Shown one piece after another: positions 1 through 5,655 of a stretch of 5,655 nt of DNA (position 1 is the stretch's first letter; each line of letters begins with the position of its first letter). The notes beneath the pieces are model-generated. The model saw only the letters and a list, made by a program, of their open reading frames with translations, ran no database searches and was not told where the DNA came from. This DNA is from Candidatus Falkowbacteria bacterium UBA2355 (GTDB taxonomy: Bacteria > Patescibacteriota > Patescibacteriia > Patescibacteriales > Patescibacteriaceae): positions 1-5,655 of the forward strand of contig DDTV01000016.1 in the NCBI GenBank assembly GCA_002344425.1. The letters run 5' to 3'. The translations under genes were made by a program, and so were the position numbers.

Positions 1-36
1 TTTTATATTAAATAATAAGAACTTTTAAAATAGAAT

Positions 37-42
37 AGGGGA
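37..42 (+). promoter_or_regulatory. Shine-Dalgarno of the small membrane protein gene
   Basis: AGGGGA lies 5 nt upstream of the ATG at 48, a near-ideal match to the anti-SD sequence. An in-frame TAG at 36-38 rules out any earlier start in this frame. The SD therefore favours ATG 48 over the in-frame ATG at 117, which has no SD although it begins a more signal-anchor-like sequence. Only 47 bp precede the gene. A TAAAAT at 26-31 could be a -10 box, but no convincing -35 is visible, so I do not call a promoter here. Confidence 0.7.
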
Positions 43-47
43 ATGAG

Positions 48-437
48 ATGTACTCATTTTTAAAAGAATTAAAATTGAAATATTTCAAGGTTCATAATTT
101 CTTTTTCAGCGGCGCGATGAAGAAAAATATTATATACTCCGCTTTAATCATAGGAGCTTGGTATATCCAAACTTTTCACTCAGTCGGCCTAATGGCAACC
201 GTAATTATAATTGCCACATTCTGGAAATGGATCTCCGTGCTGGAAATGGACTTTGAAAATTTTGGACCTAAAGACGTTGTTATTAGCGAAGTTATTCTTT
301 TGACCTTGTGGTACGGATTGTTTTGGCACTCGCTAGTAATTAGAGATATAACAATGTTCATTGTGTATTTTGTTCTGTTGTTGGTCTTTTTAAGCAATAA
401 AGCCAAACAAGAGTCATTTTCCGGAAATTCGCAATAA
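48..437 (+). CDS. Small four-helix integral membrane protein of unknown function
   Basis: This gene encodes 129 residues and I do not recognise the family. Four hydrophobic segments are visible, at about residues 28-43, 46-63, 77-97 and 101-116. They follow a basic N-terminal stretch (residues 6-17, rich in Lys) and precede a short polar tail (117-129). Polar linkers are short, with one acidic loop at about 66-76 (Glu/Asp, Gly-Pro-Lys), so almost the whole protein is in the membrane. Trp and aromatic residues are frequent in the helices. No catalytic motif, lipobox or cysteine is seen. A hand count of bases 61-420 gives about 34% GC, clearly lower than the downstream genes; the hydrophobic composition may explain part of this. 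It is separated from the glycosyltransferase by a possible terminator and a fresh promoter, so it is probably not in that operon. The good SD and the consistent membrane pattern support a real gene; function cannot be assigned. Confidence 0.68.
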   Translation: MYSFLKELKLKYFKVHNFFFSGAMKKNIIYSALIIGAWYIQTFHSVGLMATVIIIATFWKWISVLEMDFENFGPKDVVISEVILLTLWYGLFWHSLVIRDITMFIVYFVLLLVFLSNKAKQESFSGNSQ

Positions 438-445
438 TTTTTTTT

Positions 446-481
446 TAAGTCGTCAGCTCAAAACTGGCGGCTTATTTAATT
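446..481 (+). terminator. Possible rho-independent terminator after the small membrane protein gene
   Basis: An 11-bp stem (446-456 with 464-474, two G-U wobbles in the RNA) encloses a 7-nt loop and is followed by TTTAATT at 475-481. It starts 9 nt after the TAA of the upstream gene, as expected for its terminator. The weak points are that the downstream U-run is interrupted and that the longest T-run (nine T, 438-446) lies before the hairpin, not after it. It could be a modest terminator or simply a 3'-end stabilising hairpin. Confidence 0.5.
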
Positions 482-509
482 ATCAATCAAAGCTTGAAAA
501 TGATATAAT
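480..509 (+). promoter_or_regulatory. Extended -10 promoter driving the glycosyltransferase operon
   Basis: TATAAT at 504-509 is a perfect sigma-70-type -10 box. It carries an extended-10 TG at 501-502 (TGATATAAT). A weak -35 candidate, TTATCA at 480-485 (4 of 6 to consensus), sits 18 bp upstream. Transcription would be expected to start about 7 nt after the -10 box, at or next to 516, which is the A of the glycosyltransferase ATG. This predicts a leaderless mRNA. The promoter directly follows the hairpin at 446-474, so a single 78-bp gap separates two transcription units. Confidence 0.65.
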
Positions 510-515
510 GAAGCT

Positions 516-1673
516 ATGGATAAAAAGCGCCATCGCATCGGCATTGACGCCCGTTTTTACGGTCCTTTGGGAAAAGGGCTGGGCCGTTACACTCAGGAAA
601 TTGTCGATAATATTTTGAAGATTGACCGGCATAATGAATATGTCGTCTTTTTGGGCAAGGAAAATTTCGACGAACTGCAAAGCGATCACCCTCATTTAAA
701 AAAAGTTTTGGCCGATGTTCGTTGGTATACCGTAGCGGAGCAATTGTTTATGCCTTGGCTGATTTTTAAAGAGAAATTGGATTTGATTCATTTCCCTCAT
801 TTTAATGTACCGCTTTTATGCCCGGTTAAATTCATTGTCACTATTCATGATTTAATTCTGACAAAATTTCCAACCATGCGCGCCACAACGCATGGCGCAT
901 GGCTCTATTTTATTAAGAACCTCGGTTACCGTTTAAGCATTATCCATGCGCTTAAGCGCGCCCGAAAAGTTATTGCCATTTCTAAATTCACTAAGACGGA
1001 TATTATCGACCAATTCGGAATCAACAGCGAGAAAATTGAGCTGACCTATGAGGGCACAACCAATTTATCAAGCGGCAAAGATTCCCGTTTTGCCTCCAAA
1101 TTGGATCATGGAGAAATTCTTTCCGATTACTGCATTCTTGAGCCTTATATTCTTTATGTCGGCAATGCCTATCCGCACAAGAACCTTGAATTTTTGATTA
1201 AAGTTTTTAAGGAGCTTCAAGCTGAAAAACCAGATTTAAAACTCGTCTTGGTGGGCAAGAATGATTATTTTTACGCTCGTCTGAAGAAATTCGCCCTTGA
1301 ATTGAACGCCAACACGGTAATTTTCCCCGGCTATGTTCCGGACAGGGATCTTGAGATTTTATTTAGCCGAGCTTTGGCCTATGTTTTTCCTTCTAAGTAT
1401 GAAGGCTTTGGTTTACCGCCTTTGGAGGCTATGTCGCGCGGCTGTCCGGTCATCAGTTCTAACTCAACTTGTTTGCCGGAAGTCTTGGGCGACGCCGCTC
1501 TCTTTTTCGACCCTGATGACGGAGCACAGTTAAAAAATCAAATTAATAATTTGATAAACAGTGAAAATTTGCGGCAAGATTTGATTGCCAAAGGTTATAA
1601 GCGCGCCAAACTTTACGATTGGTATGAATGCGCGCTCCAAACAAGTGAAATTTATGAACGAACAGTATTATAA
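516..1673 (+). CDS. GT4-type (GT-B fold) glycosyltransferase
   Basis: This 385-residue cytoplasmic enzyme is expected to transfer a sugar from a nucleotide-sugar donor to a lipid-linked or surface glycan acceptor; the exact sugars cannot be read from sequence. Its length is typical for GT4. The N-terminal acceptor domain starts with RIGIDARF and GLGRY (about 7-25), followed by DLIHFPHFN (89-97), TIHDLI (109-114) and SKFTKTDI (156-163). The C-terminal donor domain has [11 protein letters not shown] (214-224), LVLVGK (243-248) and the E-x7-E motif, Glu296 to Glu304, within [12 protein letters not shown]. It continues with [14 protein letters not shown] (320-333). No membrane segment is present. 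The start is fixed by an in-frame TGA at 501-503; ATG 516 is the first possible start, but no Shine-Dalgarno precedes it. The gene is first in the presumed operon and overlaps the DUF4012 gene by 20 bp. The family assignment is firm; the specificity is unknown. Confidence 0.95.
   Translation: MDKKRHRIGIDARFYGPLGKGLGRYTQEIVDNILKIDRHNEYVVFLGKENFDELQSDHPHLKKVLADVRWYTVAEQLFMPWLIFKEKLDLIHFPHFNVPLLCPVKFIVTIHDLILTKFPTMRATTHGAWLYFIKNLGYRLSIIHALKRARKVIAISKFTKTDIIDQFGINSEKIELTYEGTTNLSSGKDSRFASKLDHGEILSDYCILEPYILYVGNAYPHKNLEFLIKVFKELQAEKPDLKLVLVGKNDYFYARLKKFALELNANTVIFPGYVPDRDLEILFSRALAYVFPSKYEGFGLPPLEAMSRGCPVISSNSTCLPEVLGDAALFFDPDDGAQLKNQINNLINSENLRQDLIAKGYKRAKLYDWYECALQTSEIYERTVL
1644..1649 (+). promoter_or_regulatory. 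Weak Shine-Dalgarno-like site that decides the DUF4012 start
   Basis: AGTGAA lies 4 nt before ATG 1654, inside the end of the glycosyltransferase gene. The competing in-frame starts, TTG 1585 and ATG 1624, have no SD-like sequence upstream. They would also add residues that read as out-of-frame glycosyltransferase sequence. The site is weak, so translation probably relies on coupling to ribosomes finishing the upstream gene at 1671-1673. Confidence 0.4.
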
Positions 1674-3966
1674 ATATCACGGAATCAATCCCGATTCTAT
1701 CATTGATTTGCGCCCCAAGGCGGTAAAGCCAAAACGCCTGTGGCGCGATTTAATCGCGATTAGAATAATTATTTTTATCGGACGCGTTTTGATTCGCGGC
1801 GTATTGCTATTAATCGACTCTTGTTTGCGTTTTATTCGCTGGATTTATTCTAAGAACCGAGCCGAACTTAGAATGGTAGCCGATGTCCCGGAACGAATCA
1901 GCGAAGGATTAAAAGAAGAAACAAAGGTTTTTGAACTTGTTTCCGGCAAGAAGCATTCGCCGGCCTTTAAATTGGCCAATTTCTTTTTAATGTTGTGCTT
2001 GCTGGCTTCGCCCTTTCTCCTGTATTCAGGCTGGCGTTCGCTCGGACCTTTGCGTGAATCAATTTCAAAATCAACCCAATCGGCTTTTGCCGGACTTTTT
2101 TCAGGCAAAGAATTAATTGAGCAAGAAGATTTCAGCGGCGCGGAACAAGCCTTTGAAAAAGCCGGCGACGATTTCCTTAGGGCGCAAAACGATTTGGCCG
2201 CCATTAATAAGGGCTTGCTTGATTTAGCGGGACTTGTGCCCGATGATCAAGCCAAATTAGCCTCAGAATCAAGGCATATTTTAAATGCCGGGAAGTTATC
2301 GGCTCGCTTAGGCGCCGAATTGGCGGCCGCAATCGCTCCCTCTGCCAATCAGAACGTTATGGCTTTTTTGGATCGTTTTGCCGCACACGCGATTCCCGCG
2401 GCCGAAGAAGCCCGTGCCATGCTTCGAGAGCTTAAAAAAATCAACGAAAATAACTTGCCCGAAGAGTACCGCCGCCAATTTGTTGAGTTGCGCGAACGTG
2501 CCGAATGGCTAGCTCCCAGCTTGGAAGAATCGGTTGATTTGAGCAAACGCGCTTCAATATTTTTAGGCAAGCAAAGCGATAAACGCTACTTGCTTGTCTT
2601 TCAAAACAACGCTGAAAGACGCGGTTCAGGCGGATTTTTAGGCAGCTTCGCAACCGTTGATGTCAGCCGCGGAGAAATTACCGATTTGAAAGTTCCTGCG
2701 GGCGGCAGTTATGACACCGAAGCCGGTCTCTATCGCCGCGTTGTCGCACCCGAGCCACTATGGCTCTTAAATCCTTTGTGGCATTTTTGGGATGCCAATT
2801 GGTGGCCTGATTGGCCGACTACCGCAAAGAAGTTGCAATGGTTTTATGAAAAGAGCGATGGTCCGACCGTTGACGGAGTGATTAGTTTTACTCCGACCGT
2901 CATCGAAAGACTTTTAAGCGTACATGGCGCGGTTGATATGACGGCTGATTACGGAGTAATAATAACGGCCGAAAATTTTTGGGAAGTTACGCAAACTTTT
3001 TCCGAACAAAAGCCCGATGTAACCAAGGAGCCTAAAAAAATCATCGGCGATTTGATGGAAAAGTTAATGGCCGATATTCCCAAAGACATGACCCCGCAAA
3101 AAGCCTTTGCTCTAATCGGAGTCTTTGAATCCAGTTTGCGGGAAAAACATATTTTGCTTTATTTCAACGATCCGGTTCTCGAGGCTTCTATCAAACAGTT
3201 TGGTTGGGACGGTTCGATTAAAGAGGCCGAGAAAGATTATTTAATGGTCGTTTCCAGCAATATCGGAGGGCAAAAAAGCGACCGTTATATCGATGAAACA
3301 ATTGAGCATCAAGCCGAGGTTTTGCCCGACGGCTCGATTACTGTTACACTAAGGATACAAAGAGCACATACTGCTCCTAAAAATAAGCAATTTGTCGGTT
3401 TTAGAAATGTTAATTGGCTTCGTGTTTACGTTCCACAAGGCAGCAGCTTGATTTCCGCTTCAGGTTTTAGAACGCCGGATCAATCATATTTTGAAAATCC
3501 GGAAGCCGGCTGGGAACTTGACCCTGATTTGGCTAATGAAAGACTGGCAATAAGCGATCCGGCCAGCGGTACAAAAATTTATACCGAAAAGGGGAAAACA
3601 GTCTTTGCCAACTGGTCAATGGTTGACCCCGGAGAAACGGCGGTTATTGAATTCCGCTATCGACTGCCTTTTAAAATGGAGATTCCGGAAAAACCCAATA
3701 ATTGGCTAGAAAGTTTAAAAAATTATTTCAAGCCAGAAACAAATGATCGTTACAGTCTGTTAATACAAAAACAACCGGGGGCACTCAATACCACCTTTAT
3801 TTCAAGTTTGAATCTGTCTGAAGCCTGGACTCCTTTGTGGAATTACCCCAAAGATTTACAAGTTAACGAAAACGGCTGGAATTTTAGTCAGCCTTTGATA
3901 AAAGACAATCTCTTGCAAGTTTTATTTCATAAAAAGAACCCCCTAGAGAGCGGGGGAGAAAAATAA
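1654..3966 (+). CDS. DUF4012 family membrane-anchored extracytoplasmic protein
   Basis: Numbering is from ATG 1654, giving 770 residues. A cytoplasmic N-terminus leads to a long Arg-striped amphipathic helix (about 33-65), then a basic linker and a clear transmembrane helix (about 106-126). A mostly helical extracytoplasmic stretch follows (130-305), including a TPR-like piece at 158-185. The DUF4012 core begins at about 311: YLLVFQNNAERR (312-323), GSGGFLGSF (325-332), DANWWPDWPTT (380-390), VDGVISFTPT (406-415) and DYLMVVSSNIGGQKSDRYID (528-547). These match the conserved blocks of the family closely. The C-terminal part (about 545-770) looks beta-rich, probably sandwich-like. The only two cysteines, 57 and 115, lie in the hydrophobic N-terminal segments, in keeping with an extracytoplasmic body. 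The molecular function of DUF4012 is not established. A glycosyltransferase upstream and a surface protein downstream suggest a role with surface glycans. The family call is firm; the role is inference. Confidence 0.93.
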   Translation: MNEQYYKYHGINPDSIIDLRPKAVKPKRLWRDLIAIRIIIFIGRVLIRGVLLLIDSCLRFIRWIYSKNRAELRMVADVPERISEGLKEETKVFELVSGKKHSPAFKLANFFLMLCLLASPFLLYSGWRSLGPLRESISKSTQSAFAGLFSGKELIEQEDFSGAEQAFEKAGDDFLRAQNDLAAINKGLLDLAGLVPDDQAKLASESRHILNAGKLSARLGAELAAAIAPSANQNVMAFLDRFAAHAIPAAEEARAMLRELKKINENNLPEEYRRQFVELRERAEWLAPSLEESVDLSKRASIFLGKQSDKRYLLVFQNNAERRGSGGFLGSFATVDVSRGEITDLKVPAGGSYDTEAGLYRRVVAPEPLWLLNPLWHFWDANWWPDWPTTAKKLQWFYEKSDGPTVDGVISFTPTVIERLLSVHGAVDMTADYGVIITAENFWEVTQTFSEQKPDVTKEPKKIIGDLMEKLMADIPKDMTPQKAFALIGVFESSLREKHILLYFNDPVLEASIKQFGWDGSIKEAEKDYLMVVSSNIGGQKSDRYIDETIEHQAEVLPDGSITVTLRIQRAHTAPKNKQFVGFRNVNWLRVYVPQGSSLISASGFRTPDQSYFENPEAGWELDPDLANERLAISDPASGTKIYTEKGKTVFANWSMVDPGETAVIEFRYRLPFKMEIPEKPNNWLESLKNYFKPETNDRYSLLIQKQPGALNTTFISSLNLSEAWTPLWNYPKDLQVNENGWNFSQPLIKDNLLQVLFHKKNPLESGGEK
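3939..3958 (+). promoter_or_regulatory. Hairpin that sequesters the Shine-Dalgarno of the surface protein gene
   Basis: CCCCC at 3939-3943 can pair with GGGGG at 3952-3956 to form a five-pair, all G-C stem with an 8-nt loop. The G-run with the following AG (3952-3958) is the only plausible Shine-Dalgarno for ATG 3969, at a 10-nt spacing. The whole element lies inside the last codons of the DUF4012 gene, which ends at 3966. Ribosomes finishing that gene would melt the stem, so it looks like a translational-coupling device. The pairing is read directly from the sequence; the regulatory role is inferred. Confidence 0.4.
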
Positions 3967-3968
3967 AT

Positions 3969-5655
3969 ATGGCAAATAAAAAAAATTTTGATCAATATAT
4001 TCGCGGCGATGTTGATAAGAAAGATATCGACCGTAGCTTGTCGGAAATTTATCAGGACGAGGGTGGCAAGCGCGTTAATGTTAGAGAGGTTGATATAAAA
4101 CCGAAAAGGAATTTGTTTACTCGCATCGCTTTAGTAACTTTATATGTTTTAATCGCGGCCGGAATCGCGGCGGGAGCTTATTATTGGGTTATCAGCCGCG
4201 ATGCAGATTCAAGCACGGTCGACCTTAAAATTTCGGCGCCTGAAGAATTGATTGCCAATGAGCCCTTTGAATATACGGTTGAATATAAAAACCAGGAAAA
4301 TGCTTCATTGGCGGACATGCAACTTACTTTGGTTTATCCGGATAATTTTATTTTTGAATCGAGTACTCCTTCCCCATCTGAAAACAACAATAGTTGGCGC
4401 TTGCCCGAATTGCGCCAATTCGGCAGCGGACAGGTTATTGTACGCGGCCGTTTAATCGCTCCGGTCGGTTCTTCAAACCTGCTTTTCGCCGACTTGAATT
4501 ATCGTCCCTCGAATATTACTAGCGAATTTAAAAAATCAAGCAGTTTAGAAACCGTATTGATTTCATCCGGATTTGATTCATCGATTGTCGCCCCGACCAG
4601 CGTATTGGTCGGACAGGATGCCGAATTGGTAGTTAAATATAAACCGCAGGAAAAGAATTTCATCGAGGGTTTTAATATCCGTTTCGCTGAACTGGAAAAT
4701 CTTGAATTTCCGAAAAACGATTATGGCGAAGGCGTGGCCATGCTTGAGCCAGGAGTTTTTACAATTGATAAAATAGGGGAGGCAGAAAGAGAATTGCGCC
4801 TCAAATTCAAATTCAAAGACAAGAAAAATGACAAAGAAGATTTAAGAGTATATTTCGAATACCGCCCGGATGAAGCATCGAAAAATTATGCTTTTGAAGA
4901 GCAGGTCTTCTCAGTCGAGGTTGTTAAAAATTCCTTAAATTTAACTTTAATCGCCAATGGTGAAGCTTCGGATCAGGGGATTGATTTCGGACAAACTCTC
5001 AATTACTCGATTTCTTATGTTAATAAAGGTGCCCAAGCGATGGATGATGTCGTTATTATGGCCGTTCTTGAAGGCGAAGCCTTGGATTGGAGAAAGCTAA
5101 GCGACAATAACAATGGAACCGTAACCGGCCGAACTATAGTGTGGACCAAGACCGAGGTTCCGGCCCTTGCTTCTATAAGCAAAGATCAGGAAGGCAGTAT
5201 AGATTTTTCTATTCCGGTCAGAACCGTCAATGAAGCCAGTTTAATCAGGGATTTTGAGATTAAAGGCTATGCCCAATTTGCGGTTGGCGGAAAGGCCGAA
5301 GAACTCTCCAAAGAGAATGAGGCCAACCGCTCCAATCAGCTGACTGTTAAAATCAACAGCGATGTTATGCTTGATGAAGCAGTTCGTTATTTCGACGAGG
5401 ACAATATCGCGGTTGGAACCGGCCCTCTGCCTCCTCAGGTCGGCCAAACTTCAACCTTTAAGGTATATTGGAAGATTAGCAACTCCTTGCATGAGCTGGG
5501 CGCTCTTAAGGTAACAACAGTCTTGCCCAATTATGTTAATTGGGATGGCAAGGAACAAGCCGATGCGGGCACTTTGACCTTTGACGAACAGAGCAATCAG
5601 GTGACATGGCAAATCGGACGTTTGCCTTTGTCTGCGACTAATGTCGAAGCGGAAT
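3969..5655 (+). CDS. Single-pass surface protein with repeated beta-sandwich-like domains (partial, 3' end outside window)
   Basis: The first 562 codons are present, open to the window edge with no stop. A charged cytoplasmic tail (1-50, ending KPKRNLFTR at 45-53) precedes one transmembrane helix (about 54-75). The basic flank puts the N-terminus inside and the rest outside. The outer part shows at least four diverged repeats, each with a short motif of the form [G/N][Q/E], then a hydrophobic strand ending in Tyr or Trp, at 97-106, 215-224, 341-350 and 492-501. This is the pattern of Ig-like, CARDB- or DUF11-like beta-sandwich domains; I cannot say which. The visible part contains no cysteine. 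The start is 2 bp after the DUF4012 stop, with a purine-rich SD at 3952-3958, so the two genes are almost certainly co-transcribed. Likely roles are a surface scaffold, adhesin or partner of the DUF4012 protein. The architecture is well supported; the function is not known. Confidence 0.87.
   Translation, partial: MANKKNFDQYIRGDVDKKDIDRSLSEIYQDEGGKRVNVREVDIKPKRNLFTRIALVTLYVLIAAGIAAGAYYWVISRDADSSTVDLKISAPEELIANEPFEYTVEYKNQENASLADMQLTLVYPDNFIFESSTPSPSENNNSWRLPELRQFGSGQVIVRGRLIAPVGSSNLLFADLNYRPSNITSEFKKSSSLETVLISSGFDSSIVAPTSVLVGQDAELVVKYKPQEKNFIEGFNIRFAELENLEFPKNDYGEGVAMLEPGVFTIDKIGEAERELRLKFKFKDKKNDKEDLRVYFEYRPDEASKNYAFEEQVFSVEVVKNSLNLTLIANGEASDQGIDFGQTLNYSISYVNKGAQAMDDVVIMAVLEGEALDWRKLSDNNNGTVTGRTIVWTKTEVPALASISKDQEGSIDFSIPVRTVNEASLIRDFEIKGYAQFAVGGKAEELSKENEANRSNQLTVKINSDVMLDEAVRYFDEDNIAVGTGPLPPQVGQTSTFKVYWKISNSLHELGALKVTTVLPNYVNWDGKEQADAGTLTFDEQSNQVTWQIGRLPLSATNVEAE

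Noticed and set aside
1..47. Promoter for the small membrane protein gene (TAAAAT at 26-31).
   Set aside because: The AT-rich context makes such hexamers common, and the only hexamer at the right distance (TTATAT, 3-8) is a poor -35. The true promoter may lie before the window.
494..499. TTGAAA as a -35 box for the promoter at 504-509.
   Set aside because: It is only 4 bp from the -10 box, far too close. TTATCA at 480-485 with 18-bp spacing is the better though weak candidate.
874..902. Inverted repeats inside the glycosyltransferase gene: CCATGCGC (874-881) with GCGCATGG (895-902), and an alternative partner at 889-895.
   Set aside because: They lie in the middle of a well-conserved coding frame ([10 protein letters not shown]), have no T-run or SD nearby, and result from a short direct repeat of GCATGG. 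Chance is the simplest reading.
1333..1533. A 66-codon + strand frame inside the glycosyltransferase donor domain.
   Set aside because: It overlaps the E-x7-E region of GT4 in another frame, so it is a shadow with no independent start signal.
1585..1653. N-terminal extension of the DUF4012 gene from TTG 1585 or ATG 1624.
   Set aside because: It would lie wholly inside the glycosyltransferase gene in another frame. It has no SD and reads as non-homologous sequence. ATG 1654 gives a natural N-terminus.
1845..2653. Minus-strand open frames of 70-119 codons opposite the DUF4012 gene.
   Set aside because: They are shadows of a strongly supported + strand gene, have no ribosome-binding signals and show low-complexity Ser/Arg/Lys-rich translations.
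1..5655. tRNA or rRNA genes, CRISPR arrays, insertion sequences, or recoded stop codons.
   Set aside because: I saw no cloverleaf-like segment, regularly spaced direct repeats, transposase-like frame or terminal inverted repeats. The coding frames are free of in-frame TGA and end in TAA.

Overview
This is a compact bacterial surface-biogenesis region. It most likely comes from a Patescibacteria (CPR, Parcubacteria-like) genome. The reasons are a DUF4012 membrane protein, a type common in that group, next to a GT4 glycosyltransferase and a membrane-anchored multi-repeat surface protein, together with very tight gene packing and a mid-to-low GC content. All three complete genes end in TAA and no in-frame TGA interrupts them, so there is no sign of the recoded UGA used by Gracilibacteria/Absconditabacteria. 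The lineage is an inference from gene content only.

Layout, all on the + strand. (1) 48-437 encodes a small, AT-rich, four-helix membrane protein with a good Shine-Dalgarno that I do not recognise. (2) 438-515 is a short intergenic gap holding a hairpin that may be a terminator, followed at once by an extended -10 promoter. The promoter lies so close to the next ATG that its transcript should be leaderless. (3) 516-1673 is a complete GT4-type glycosyltransferase with the donor-site E-x7-E motif. (4) 1654-3966 is a complete DUF4012 protein of 770 residues, overlapping the glycosyltransferase by 20 bp. (5) From 3969 to the window edge is the first 562 codons of a large single-pass protein with at least four diverged extracellular beta-sandwich-like repeats. 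It starts 2 bp after the DUF4012 stop, and its ribosome-binding site lies in a GC-only hairpin.

Genes 3-5 look like one operon. A cytoplasmic glycosyltransferase would build or extend a glycan, and two anchored proteins with large, cysteine-free extracytoplasmic parts would act at the cell surface. A reasonable but unproven reading is that the DUF4012 protein handles or attaches a glycan outside the membrane. By eye, its core follows the same order of elements as LytR-CpsA-Psr (LCP) glycan ligases, although the LCP catalytic arginines are not clearly kept. The repeat protein could be its partner, scaffold or substrate.
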